Source: Streptomyces odontomachi (lineage in GTDB: Bacteria > Actinomycetota > Actinomycetes > Streptomycetales > Streptomycetaceae). Taken from it: 64,000 nt of DNA. Positions 26,684-35,224 of this stretch are shown one piece after another. The DNA is taken from NCBI RefSeq assembly GCF_024435355.1, contig NZ_JAMJWG010000002.1, positions 620,001 through 684,000 of the forward strand. Reading direction: 5' to 3'. A program made the position numbers and the translations under genes. The notes beneath the pieces were generated by a model. The model did not search any database. It was given only the letters and a program-made list of their open reading frames with translations, and was not told where the DNA came from. Within the stretch, counting starts at the first letter, position 1, and each line of letters opens with the position of its first letter.

Positions 26684-27522
26684 AGAAGACACTCACTCCA
26701 GCCACCGTCGCACGGGTGGCGTTCCTCTCTGTCGTGTCCCTCGGCATGCTCGTGCCGATGTACATCCTGGTGGTCAACACCTTCAAGAGCCAGCAGGAGA
26801 TCCTCGCCAACCCGTTCGCTCCGGACCTCGGTACGGCGACGTTCCGGCATCTCGCGGACGCCTGGAACAACCCGGACTTCAGCATTCTCAACGGCTACGG
26901 CACCACCATCGCGCTGGTGCTCTGCGTGAACGCGCTGGCCTTTCTGGTGTGCACCCCCGCGGCCTACGTGCTGGCCCGCACCCCGAAGACGATCGCCCGG
27001 CTGCTGCTGTTCTTCTTCATCGCGGGGATGTTCATCCCGACCCAGGTGATCCTGGTGCCGGTCATCTTCGTGCTCCGTGCCGTCGGGCTGATGGGGACGA
27101 TGCCCGGTCTCATCCTGTTCATGACGGCCACCACCATCCCGTTCACGCTGTTCGTCTTCTTCGGCTACATACGGGTGCTGCCCAGGTCGCTGGACGAGGC
27201 GGCGGCGATCGACGGAGCGGGCAGGTACCACACGCTGTGGCGGATCATCGTGCCGCTGATGCGGCCGATCATCGCCACCGTGTTCATCCTGAACTCGCTG
27301 AGCGTGTGGAACGACTTCGCCAGCCCGCAGATGATCCTCGGCCCCGGCAGCGGCCTCTACACCGTCACCACCGGTGTGTACGCGGCCGTCGGCCAGTACT
27401 CCACGGACTACACCAAGGTCTTCCCGACCCTGCTGCTCGCCGTGATCCCGATCCTGGTGATCTTCGTCGTGATGCAACGTCACGTCATGAGCGGCCTCGC
27501 GGCGGGAGCCGTGAAGGGGTGA
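26680..27522 (+). CDS. carbohydrate ABC transporter permease (MalG type)
   Basis: 280-residue membrane protein, six spans, contact loop EAAAIDGAG followed by RIIVPLMRP, and a C-terminus HVMSGLAAGAVKG like other MalG proteins. No ATPase gene follows. The next gene begins 93 bp downstream and codes for a secreted beta-helix protein, probably in the same transcript. Confidence 0.94.
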   Translation: MKKTLTPATVARVAFLSVVSLGMLVPMYILVVNTFKSQQEILANPFAPDLGTATFRHLADAWNNPDFSILNGYGTTIALVLCVNALAFLVCTPAAYVLARTPKTIARLLLFFFIAGMFIPTQVILVPVIFVLRAVGLMGTMPGLILFMTATTIPFTLFVFFGYIRVLPRSLDEAAAIDGAGRYHTLWRIIVPLMRPIIATVFILNSLSVWNDFASPQMILGPGSGLYTVTTGVYAAVGQYSTDYTKVFPTLLLAVIPILVIFVVMQRHVMSGLAAGAVKG

Positions 27523-27614
27523 TCCCCGAGGGAGTTCGTAGAGGTCTTCCACCTGGACTGATCGACGGTGCTCCGCCGCTGTCCGGAACACGGCATCCAA
27601 GGAAAGGCTCCTCC

Positions 27615-30293
27615 ATGGTGAGAACTGGCAGACGGCCGGCGCGGACCGTGCTGGCCTGTGTCGCCCTGGCGCTGGTGATCAGCGCCGGCAGCGCGGCGAC
27701 GGCGGCCCCCGGTCCGGCTTCGTCCCCCGAGGCCCTCACGGTCTACGTGTCGGCGGCCGACGGCGACGACGACAACAGCGGAACCAAGAGCGCTCCCCTG
27801 AAGACGATCACCGCCGCGCGGGACGCGCTGGCCGGCCGCACCTCCGCCAGGACCCGGGGCACGGTGTACCTCCGGGGCGGCAGCTACGTGCTCGACGACA
27901 CCGTCCGGCTCACGGGGACGGAGAACTCGTGGGTGACGTACTCCGCGTACGAGGACGAGAAGGTGACGCTCACCGGGTCGCATGAACTCCCGGCCGACGG
28001 GTGGAAGAGGCTCACCGACCTCTCGGACGACACCCTCGCGGAGCCGCAGTACTCCTCCCACACCCGCCTGAACACACCGGAGTTGCGGGACGGTGTGTGG
28101 GTCTACGACCTCGGTGCGCACGGCATCGACCCGGGCACGCTCTACAAGAACGGCTTCAACTGGGTCCAGCAGCCGTTCGCTCCGGAGCTCGTCGTCGACG
28201 GCGGCACCCAGACCCTGGCCGAGTACCCCGACGGCAACTCGTGCGCCACCACGGACACCGGTTGCCATCTGTGGGGCACCGGCGCCAAATGGAAGGCCGA
28301 CGGCCCCCGGGACCTCATGAACGTGGACCTGGACTCCCGCTTCGGCCCGGAGAGCGCCTGGAACACCTCCGGCACGACGCCGCGCGCACAGTTCGAGGAC
28401 AAGAAGCAGCTCCTGCCGGACCCCGCGGGACGGGACACCTGGACCCCCGAGGAGCTGCGGCGCATGACGCCGTCGATCTTCACCGTCGGCGGCCGCGCGG
28501 CAGCCGACGACCGCTACCGGCGGTGGGCGCCACAGGCCGAGCCCACCGTGGACGATCTCGGCACGCGTGGATTCGGCGACTACGCCGACGTGCCCGTCCA
28601 GCTGGACCCGCAGTGGATCGAGGACATCGACAACACGAAGTCCGAGACCGAGGGCTGGCTCTCGGGCTACTTCGGCAACAACTACGCCAACGACATGGTG
28701 CGCATCCTGTCCTGGAGCGGCGACAAGCTGTACGCGAAGTACCCTTCCATGTACATCCCTCAGGACTCCTGGACCAAGGTCAAGGTCCTCAACGTCCTGT
28801 CGGAGATGGACACCGCCGGTGAGTACTACATCGACCGCTACCACGGCAACGACGTCCTCTACTACCGTCCCCAGGACGGCACGATGGACGGCAGGACCGC
28901 CACGTTGCAGACGTTCGACAAGAACTTCCTGCTGCTCGACGGCGTCCGGGGCGTGACGATCCGGGGCCTGGCGATGACCGGGTCACTCGTCAGCGGTGTG
29001 CAGATGCTGGACGCCGTCGGGACGCTCATCGACGGGGTCGACATCTCCAACGTGAGCATGGACGCGATCCGGATCGGGCGCACCACCGACACGATCACCG
29101 CCATGCCGGACTACGAGACCGTGCAGGGCGGGCACGACAACGTCGTGCAGAACTCCTACCTGCACGACCTCGGCGGCGGAGGCGTGCTGCTCGGTGGCGG
29201 TGAGAGGACCACCCTGAAACGCGGGAACAACGTCGCCCGCCACAACGAGATCACCCGCTTCTCGAAGCTCGCCACGTACACTCCCGCCGGCTACCTGTAC
29301 GGCGTGGGGAACTCGTTCGAGTACAACTACGTCCACGACGCACCGCACATGGCCGTGCAGATCATGGGCAACGACATGCGCGTCAACCACAACCACTTCT
29401 ACGACGTGGTGAAGAACGCGGGCGACATGGGCGCCGTCTACGCCGGACGTGACTTCACGTACCTGGGCAACGAGATCGCCTACAACCACTTCGAGAAGAT
29501 CGGCGGTTCCAACGACGCGCTGTACATGGACGACGGCGCGTCCGGCGTCCGGTTCCACCACAACGTCGTGAACGGCTCGAAGTCCGGCGTCAACTTCAAC
29601 TCCGGCCACAGCAACACCGCGAACGACAACGTCTTCATCGGTGCCGATCACGCAGGCCACGGCGGGATCTACCACAAGAACGGGGAGACGAGCCTTCCGC
29701 TGGCCAACAGCTGGGTGCTGGAGAGCCGCTACAACGCCTTCCTCGACGTCCGCGAGGGCGAGAAGTACAGCGCGACCCCCGAGAACGTCGCCGCCTGGCA
29801 CGAGCACTACACGAACGGCAAGCAGAAGTACTCCGACGGGAAGCCGATCTCCTATCCGGAGATCACCCAGTGGTACGTGCCCCGGGTGACCGCGACGGGC
29901 GCGGAGTGCACGGCCGCCGCCTACACGACGTCCGGCACGAACGGGTGCAGCCGGGAGACGGTGTGGGAGGACCCCGACTCCCTCTGGGTGCCGTCGCGGG
30001 TCGAGTTCGACCACGCGGTGATCGTCGGCTGCTGCGGCTTCATCGAGACGGACGCGACCTTCACCGCACCGGAGTCCCTGTACAACCTGTCCCGGTGGAG
30101 CGACAGGATCAACACCGACAGCGTCCTGGCGACGTCGGTGGCGGACACCGGTCTCGACCTCGACACGCTCCGGTTCTCCGACTCCGGCTCGGTGGCCCGG
30201 TCGTACGGGACCGCGTGGGTCAGGGAGTGGAACCGCAGCGTCACCGCGAAGGGCATCGGCCGTCCGCAGCACGGCGACACGGCTGCCCGGTGA
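27615..30293 (+). CDS. secreted right-handed parallel beta-helix protein, second copy
   Basis: 892 residues with a Sec signal (VLACVALALVISAGSAATAA). N-terminal VYVSAADGDDDNSGTKSAPL then KTITAARDAL is the same opening as in the protein at 15291. An inserted beta domain follows (about residues 90-430) and then repeated coils with Asn/Asp/His (VVQNSYLHDLGGGGVLLGGG, ARHNEITRFS, NYVHDAPHMAVQIMG, GDMGAVYAG, DALYMDDGASG). The GDMGA(V/F)Y motif is present in both proteins. AAGGAAAGG precedes the ATG. It probably cuts a plant or algal polysaccharide outside the cell and feeds the adjacent importer. GH141-like is the best guess, unproven. Confidence 0.86.
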   Translation: MVRTGRRPARTVLACVALALVISAGSAATAAPGPASSPEALTVYVSAADGDDDNSGTKSAPLKTITAARDALAGRTSARTRGTVYLRGGSYVLDDTVRLTGTENSWVTYSAYEDEKVTLTGSHELPADGWKRLTDLSDDTLAEPQYSSHTRLNTPELRDGVWVYDLGAHGIDPGTLYKNGFNWVQQPFAPELVVDGGTQTLAEYPDGNSCATTDTGCHLWGTGAKWKADGPRDLMNVDLDSRFGPESAWNTSGTTPRAQFEDKKQLLPDPAGRDTWTPEELRRMTPSIFTVGGRAAADDRYRRWAPQAEPTVDDLGTRGFGDYADVPVQLDPQWIEDIDNTKSETEGWLSGYFGNNYANDMVRILSWSGDKLYAKYPSMYIPQDSWTKVKVLNVLSEMDTAGEYYIDRYHGNDVLYYRPQDGTMDGRTATLQTFDKNFLLLDGVRGVTIRGLAMTGSLVSGVQMLDAVGTLIDGVDISNVSMDAIRIGRTTDTITAMPDYETVQGGHDNVVQNSYLHDLGGGGVLLGGGERTTLKRGNNVARHNEITRFSKLATYTPAGYLYGVGNSFEYNYVHDAPHMAVQIMGNDMRVNHNHFYDVVKNAGDMGAVYAGRDFTYLGNEIAYNHFEKIGGSNDALYMDDGASGVRFHHNVVNGSKSGVNFNSGHSNTANDNVFIGADHAGHGGIYHKNGETSLPLANSWVLESRYNAFLDVREGEKYSATPENVAAWHEHYTNGKQKYSDGKPISYPEITQWYVPRVTATGAECTAAAYTTSGTNGCSRETVWEDPDSLWVPSRVEFDHAVIVGCCGFIETDATFTAPESLYNLSRWSDRINTDSVLATSVADTGLDLDTLRFSDSGSVARSYGTAWVREWNRSVTAKGIGRPQHGDTAAR

Positions 30294-30305
30294 CGCACGG
30301 CCCGG

Positions 30306-30342
30306 GGCCCGGGGCGTCCGTCGCGCGCGGACGCCCCGGGCC
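30306..30342. terminator. bidirectional hairpin terminator between convergent genes
   Basis: GGCCCGGGGCGTCC pairs perfectly with GGACGCCCCGGGCC around a 9-base loop. It starts 12 bp after the beta-helix stop and ends just before the stop of the GntR gene on the other strand. Confidence 0.85.
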
Positions 30343-30343
30343 G

Positions 30344-31093
30344 TCACGTCCCGGACGTGTCGAGCGGGCGTCGGCGGGCCCACGAGGACGTGATGTGGTC
30401 CCGCATCGCCTCGGCCGCCTCGTCGGCGTCCCTGGCGGCCAGCGCCGCCGCGATCCGGGCGTGCGCCTGGTGCGTGAGGTCGAGGTCCTCGCGCGTCGGC
30501 TCGCCGCTGTACTGCGGGGAGCGGACGGCCTTGCCCTGGATGCTCGACACTATGGCGCGTCCGAACGCGTCCTGCGACGCGCGGTGGATGATCTCGTGGA
30601 ACTCGATGTCGGCGCGCGAGTAGGCCGCCGGGTCGTCCCTGAGCGTCGCGAGTTCGTCGAGCTTGGCCGAGAGCGCGGCCGTCTGCGCGTCGTCGATGAG
30701 CCCGGCGGCGCGGGCGGACATGGCGCATTCCAGAGTCGTCCTGATCTCGATCAGGTTGTCGAGGAAGACCAGGCGGTCCTTCCGCTGGAAGAGCGCGTCG
30801 AGGATCAGGGGGTCGAGCAGACTCCACTGTTCCTGATCGAGTACGACCGTTCCCCATCCCTGCCGGGTCGCGACGAGGCCCTTTTCGGAGAGGGTCGTGG
30901 TCGCCTCGCGGATGACGGTGCGGCTCACCTCGTACTGGTCGCACAGCTCGCCCGCCGACGGAAGCGCCGTGCCGGGCGGGTACTCACCGAGCACGATGGC
31001 CGTCACCAGGCTCTGCACGACGGCGGCGGCGAGGGGCGGCCGGCGCCGTCGAGGGCGGGACACGGCACCGGTGTCGGCGGATGGCTTACTCAT
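30344..31093 (-). CDS. GntR/FCD-family regulator
   Basis: 249 residues. The winged helix is at 18-90 (VVQSLVTAIVLGEYPPGTAL, CDQYEVSRTVIREATTTL, TRQGWGTVV) and the FCD domain after it (LIEIRTTLECAMSARAAG, DIEFHEIIHRAS, HQAHARIAAAL). FCD regulators of this type commonly respond to sugar acids such as gluconate, galactonate or glucuronate. It is divergent from the second enolase gene, and the intervening 260 bp contain the 26-bp element shared with the first enolase operon. It is the prime candidate to control both. Confidence 0.93.
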   Translation of the reverse strand: MSKPSADTGAVSRPRRRRPPLAAAVVQSLVTAIVLGEYPPGTALPSAGELCDQYEVSRTVIREATTTLSEKGLVATRQGWGTVVLDQEQWSLLDPLILDALFQRKDRLVFLDNLIEIRTTLECAMSARAAGLIDDAQTAALSAKLDELATLRDDPAAYSRADIEFHEIIHRASQDAFGRAIVSSIQGKAVRSPQYSGEPTREDLDLTHQAHARIAAALAARDADEAAEAMRDHITSSWARRRPLDTSGT

Positions 31094-31173
31094 CTGTTCT
31101 AAGACTCCCCGTGTATGGCAGGTGTGCCCGGCCCGCTGTCCGAGGACTCAAGGCTAGCGGAAGCGTGCTAAAG

Positions 31174-31199
31174 TCATCACTCGTATCATAAGTTACGAC
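31174..31199. promoter_or_regulatory. 26-bp shared upstream element, copy 2
   Basis: Starts TCATCACTCGTATCATAAG and ends TTACGAC; 23 of 26 positions match the copy at 19266-19291. It lies 154 bp before the enolase start and 80 bp from the divergent GntR start, so one bound protein could act on both promoters. Confidence 0.75.
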
Positions 31200-31353
31200 C
31201 GATAGCCACCTTGGGCGCAAGGCCGCACCGGCGCTGCCTCGGTGGCAAGGGCGCTCGGCCGCTCACGACGGGCGCTGCGCGCACGCCGGAGCTCTTCAGG
31301 GCAGGCGTCGCACGTTGCGACCGTGCAACGCGCGCAGACCAAGGAGAAGCGCG

Positions 31354-32496
31354 ATGCGAATCACCGGATACCGGTCCCTTGCCACGGTCCACGAGTGGGG
31401 ACGACCGGTCGGCGATGTGAACGGCGTCATCCCCAGCGGAGTCACCGAGGTGCCGATCCTGCTCCTGGAGACCGACGAGGGCCTCACCGGCGTCGGCCTC
31501 GGAAACCACCCGGACGTGCACCGGGTCTTCCCCGCGCTCGACGGACAGGACCCCCGGGCGGTCACCTCGCTGTACGACAGGATGCTCTCCCACGTCTTCA
31601 AGTCCGGTCACGGCGGCCACACGTTCGGGACCATCGGTGCACTCGACATGGCGCTGTGGGACCTCAAGGCGAAGATCGCCGGGGAGCCGCTGTGGCGCAC
31701 GCTGGGCGCTGCCGAACGCTTCGTGCCAGGCTACGCCTCGGGCCTGGAGTACGCGCTGAGCGACGACGAGTTGGTGGCGTTCTACGAACGGTGGGCCGCA
31801 CGCGGCTTCACCGGCGCGAAGGTCAAGGGCGGACTCGACGTCGACCGTGACGTGCGACGCCTGACCGCCGTCCGCGACGTCCTGAGCGTCAACAGCGCAC
31901 GCCCCGCGCTGATGTACGACGTCAACGAGTCCTGGGGAGCCCATCAGGCGGTGCGACTCGCCCAGCTGGTGGAGGATCAGGTCGACCTCACCTGGCTCGA
32001 GGAACCCGTGCGGCGCTGGGACGTGGCCGGTCACCGCGCTGTCGCGGCGGGCATCCGCGGCGCGGTCGCCAGCGGCGAGAACCTGACGGGTCTGGAGCAC
32101 TACCGGCCGCTGCTCGACGCGGGCGCGGTCGGAGTCGTCCAGACCGGCAGCGTGTGGGGCATCACCCACTTCCTGCGGGTCGCCACGCTGGCGTTCGGAT
32201 ACGACCTGCCGGTGAGCCCCGTCGGGTACAACGCCAACCCGCTAGCACACGCGGCGGCCGCCGTGCCGAACCACCTGGTGACCGAGGTACAGGATCTGCA
32301 CGCGCCCGTCGGGCTGCGGGTGGACCAGGAGATCACCGAGGGCGGGATCGTCCTCGGCGACACCCCGGGTCTCGGCATCGAGGTCGACGAGGAGAGGATC
32401 GCCGCGCACGCCGCGTCGGGGCAGTGGTCCGTCCCGACCGGCCCGCACGTGCGCCCCGTCGACGCCGGCCTGCGCCTCGTGCCCCGGGCCCGGTGA
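31354..32496 (+). CDS. enolase-superfamily sugar-acid dehydratase-like enzyme, paralogue 2
   Basis: 380 residues, aligning without gaps to paralogue 1 over at least the first 290 residues. KVK at 156-158, D189, E216 (WLEEP) and E242 (SGENL) are kept; the dyad positions are V262 and V290, so this copy also lacks the usual Asp-His pair. AAGGAG lies 7 bp before the ATG at 31354. It is followed by a ThuA-domain gene. The two copies may act on related sugar acids, or on the same acid under different control. The exact substrate cannot be read from the sequence. Confidence 0.88.
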   Translation: MRITGYRSLATVHEWGRPVGDVNGVIPSGVTEVPILLLETDEGLTGVGLGNHPDVHRVFPALDGQDPRAVTSLYDRMLSHVFKSGHGGHTFGTIGALDMALWDLKAKIAGEPLWRTLGAAERFVPGYASGLEYALSDDELVAFYERWAARGFTGAKVKGGLDVDRDVRRLTAVRDVLSVNSARPALMYDVNESWGAHQAVRLAQLVEDQVDLTWLEEPVRRWDVAGHRAVAAGIRGAVASGENLTGLEHYRPLLDAGAVGVVQTGSVWGITHFLRVATLAFGYDLPVSPVGYNANPLAHAAAAVPNHLVTEVQDLHAPVGLRVDQEITEGGIVLGDTPGLGIEVDEERIAAHAASGQWSVPTGPHVRPVDAGLRLVPRAR

Positions 32497-32548
32497 GGCG
32501 CCCCGCCCACGTTCACCGAAGACCGCCACAGCACGGAGGGGATCCCAA

Positions 32549-33208
32549 GTGAGTCAGCGCAAGGCCTTGGTGGTACGCGGTGGTTGGGAAGGGCACGATC
32601 CGGCCGGCTGCACCGAGGTGTTCATTCCACGGCTGGAGCGCGCGGGTTTCGGGGTCACCGTCGCCGAGGACCTGGCGGTCTACGAGGACGCGGCCCTGCT
32701 CGCGGCCAGCGACCTCGTCGTCCACTCCTGGTCCGGGGGCGAGCTGACGGCACTTCAGGAGAGCACGCTCCTCTCGGCCGTGGAGGCGGGCACGGGATTC
32801 GCCGGCTGGCACGGCGGCGTCATCGGAACCAACGTCGCCAACGCGCGCTACCTGCGCATGGTCGGAGGGCGGTTCCTCTGGCACCCGGACGGGTTCCAGG
32901 ACTTCACCGTCCGTATCGTCGCTTCCCCGGACCGGGACGGCGAGATCACCGAGGGCGTCGAGGACTTCGATGTCGTCACCGAGCACTACTGGGTGCTGAC
33001 GGACGGCCTGAACGCGGTGCTTGCCACCTCGGTCCTGGCTCCCACCGGCGATCAGTGGGACCAACCGGTCGAGTTCCCGGTGGTGTGGACGCGCCGCTGG
33101 GGCGCCGGGCGGGTCTTCGTGTGCACCCTGGGCCACCGTGTCGCGGACCTGGAAGTGCCGCAGACGGCGACGATCGTGGAACGGGGCCTTCGGTGGGCGG
33201 CCCGCTGA
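32549..33208 (+). CDS. ThuA-domain protein
   Basis: 219-residue ThuA-like protein of the glutamine-amidotransferase-like fold. Signatures: KALVVRGGWEGHDP, DLVVHSWSGGEL, GTGFAGWHGGVIG, HYWVLTDGLNAVLATS and FPVVWTRRWGAGRVFVCTLGH. ThuA proteins are found with sugar oxidoreductases (trehalose use in rhizobia is the named case); their biochemical activity is not settled. GTG start with GGAGGGG 7 bp upstream. It is the second gene after enolase 2. Confidence 0.9.
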   Translation: MSQRKALVVRGGWEGHDPAGCTEVFIPRLERAGFGVTVAEDLAVYEDAALLAASDLVVHSWSGGELTALQESTLLSAVEAGTGFAGWHGGVIGTNVANARYLRMVGGRFLWHPDGFQDFTVRIVASPDRDGEITEGVEDFDVVTEHYWVLTDGLNAVLATSVLAPTGDQWDQPVEFPVVWTRRWGAGRVFVCTLGHRVADLEVPQTATIVERGLRWAAR

Positions 33209-33213
33209 GCGTT

Positions 33214-33251
33214 CCGGGCCCGGGGCGGTGCGCACCCGGCCCCGGACCCGG
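33214..33251. terminator. hairpin between convergent ThuA and LacI genes
   Basis: CCGGGCCCGGGGC pairs with GCCCCGGACCCGG with one mismatch around a 12-base loop. It sits between the stops at 33208 and 33267 and can serve both strands. Confidence 0.7.
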
Positions 33252-33266
33252 ACACCGCTTTCGCCC

Positions 33267-34394
33267 TCAGGAGCTTTCGCGGGCGACGACCCGGTAGCCG
33301 ACGTCACGGTGCGGCGCACTGACCGGGGCGCCGCGCATCCGCGTCAGCAGCAGCTCGGCACCGAGCTCCCCGATACGGGTGCTGGGCACCGCCACCGTGG
33401 TCAGCGCGGGGACGAGATGCCGGGCGAACTCGAAGTCGCCGAATCCGGCCAGCGCGAGCGTGCCGGGCACGTCGATCCCCCGCCGCACGCAGGCTTGCAG
33501 GGCGCCGGCGGCGAAGACGTCGCTGGAGAACATCACGGCGTCGGAGTCCGGATACCGCTCCAGCGCCAGGTCCAGCAGGGCCACGCCGGTGTCCATGGTG
33601 ACCGGCTCCTCCCCCGCGTCCACCGTGCGCGGGGCGGCGCCCAGCAGCTCGCGGACGGCGATCGCGTAGCCGTCGAGGCGTTCCGCGGCCCGGGGATCGC
33701 CGGAGGTGTGCCGGCCGGCGAAGGTGATTTTGCGCCGGCCGCGCCCGACGAGATGCGCGACCATCGCCGATGCCGCCGCCGCGTTGGAGAAGCCGACCAG
33801 CAGGTCCACCGGCTCGTCGGACCAGTCCCAGGTCTCCACGACGGGCACCCCGGCCGCCCCCAGCAGGGCGAGGGTGCCCGGGGTGTGGTCGGTGCCCACC
33901 ATGAGCAGTCCGTCAGGGCGCCGGCCGAGGAAGCTGCGCAGCACCTCCTCCTCGTGCTCGGGACGGTAGTCGGTCGTGCCGACGAAGATCTGGTAGCCAT
34001 GGGCCGCCAGGGCGGTCGAGAAGGCGTGCACGGTGTCCGCGAAGACCGACGTGTTGATCTGCGGGACCAGGGCGGCGACCGTGCGGCTCCGGTTCGAGGC
34101 CAGGTTGCTGGCGGCGAGGTTGGGCACGTAACCGGTCGCCGCGATGGCCGCCTCGACCTTGGCCCGGGTCTCGTCCGACACCGACCGCGGGTCGCGCACG
34201 ACGCGGGAGACCGTCTGGGCCGACACCGCGGCTGCCGCCGCCACGTCCGACAGGGTGACGGAACGGGTTGCGGAACGCTTGCGGGGGCGGCTGGGCGGCT
34301 GAGTCACACCGGTAACGATATGCGTCGCTCCGGCCTCCGCCGCCCCGTCTCCCCGGCCCTGCCCGCCGCCCGGCGCCGATGCCTTTCGCGTCAC
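33267..34394 (-). CDS. LacI-family regulator of the CoA-transferase locus
   Basis: 375 residues from the GTG at 34394. The headpiece (VTLSDVAAAAAVSAQTVSRV, VSDETRAKVEAAIAATGY) starts only at about residue 45, so the first part is a tail; a second GTG at 34307 would remove most of it but has no ribosome-binding site, whereas GAGAGGAA precedes 34394. The effector domain contains VAALVPQINTSVFADTVH and LALAGFGDFEFA. It follows the crotonase gene by 21 bp, so it is probably the last gene of that operon. The LacI-type palindrome at 37622 before the CoA-transferase gene is its likely target. Confidence 0.9.
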   Translation of the reverse strand: MTRKASAPGGGQGRGDGAAEAGATHIVTGVTQPPSRPRKRSATRSVTLSDVAAAAAVSAQTVSRVVRDPRSVSDETRAKVEAAIAATGYVPNLAASNLASNRSRTVAALVPQINTSVFADTVHAFSTALAAHGYQIFVGTTDYRPEHEEEVLRSFLGRRPDGLLMVGTDHTPGTLALLGAAGVPVVETWDWSDEPVDLLVGFSNAAAASAMVAHLVGRGRRKITFAGRHTSGDPRAAERLDGYAIAVRELLGAAPRTVDAGEEPVTMDTGVALLDLALERYPDSDAVMFSSDVFAAGALQACVRRGIDVPGTLALAGFGDFEFARHLVPALTTVAVPSTRIGELGAELLLTRMRGAPVSAPHRDVGYRVVARESS

Positions 34395-34415
34395 CGTGTT
34401 CCGGTTCCTCTCGGC

Positions 34416-35219
34416 TCAGCGCTTGCGGAAGACGGGCGGGCGCTTCTCGGCGAACGCGCGGCGGCCTTCTGCGGCGTCCTCGGTGGCGAAGCAGACGGTC
34501 TGGAGGTCGCGCTCGTAGGCGAGGGCCTGGTCCTCGGGCAGATTCCCGGCGGCCCGCAGGTTGATCTTGGCGGTCTCCGCCGCCACGGGGGCCCGTGAGG
34601 CGATCACGGCGGCGAGGGCGCGGGCGCGGGCGAGCAGTTCGTCGGGGGCGACCACCTCGCTGACCAGGTGCCACCGCAACGCCGTTGCGGCGTCGATGCG
34701 TTCGCCGGTGAGCAGCATGAGTGCGGCGTTGCTCGGGCCTGCCGCCCGGCTGAGGAAGGCGGCCATGCCGCCGCCCCCGATCCAGCCGAGCGTGATCTCC
34801 GGAGCCCCGAAGGACGCCGTATGCGAGGCGAGCCGGATGTCGCAGGACAGCGCGGTCTCGAGACCGCCGCCGAGGGCGTAGCCGCCGACCGCCGCGATGG
34901 TGGGGGTGCGCGCGGCACGGAGGGCGTCGCAGTAGTCGACGCGGTTGCGGAACTCCCATGGCGTCGCGTAGCCGTCGAGTGCGCGGATGTCGGAGCCGGC
35001 GCTGAAGGCGCGCCCGCCCGCACCGGTCAGGACCACGGCACGGACGTCGTCCGTGGTGTCACACCATTCGACGGCCCGGACCAGGGCGTGGGACATCTCG
35101 GGGGTGACCGCGTTCAGTTTCTCGGGCCGGTTGAGGGTGAGGGTGGCGACGCGGCCGGCGACGTCGAGGGTCACGTGCTCGGTGCCGAGGTCGGGCGGGG
35201 TGCTGGTGGTGTCGGTCAT
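34416..35219 (-). CDS. enoyl-CoA hydratase/isomerase (crotonase) family protein
   Basis: 267 residues. Oxyanion-hole loops AFSAGSDIRAL and GGYALGGGLETALSCD are present. Both hydratase glutamates are in place: one in GGGLETAL and one in GAPEITLGW. Hydration or dehydration of a CoA thioester is therefore plausible. It is preceded by genes for a binding-protein-like protein and a CaiB-type CoA transferase, so the substrate is probably activated by CoA transfer first. ATG at 35219, 5 bp after the previous stop. Confidence 0.92.
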   Translation of the reverse strand: MTDTTSTPPDLGTEHVTLDVAGRVATLTLNRPEKLNAVTPEMSHALVRAVEWCDTTDDVRAVVLTGAGGRAFSAGSDIRALDGYATPWEFRNRVDYCDALRAARTPTIAAVGGYALGGGLETALSCDIRLASHTASFGAPEITLGWIGGGGMAAFLSRAAGPSNAALMLLTGERIDAATALRWHLVSEVVAPDELLARARALAAVIASRAPVAAETAKINLRAAGNLPEDQALAYERDLQTVCFATEDAAEGRRAFAEKRPPVFRKR

Positions 35220-35224
35220 CCTCG

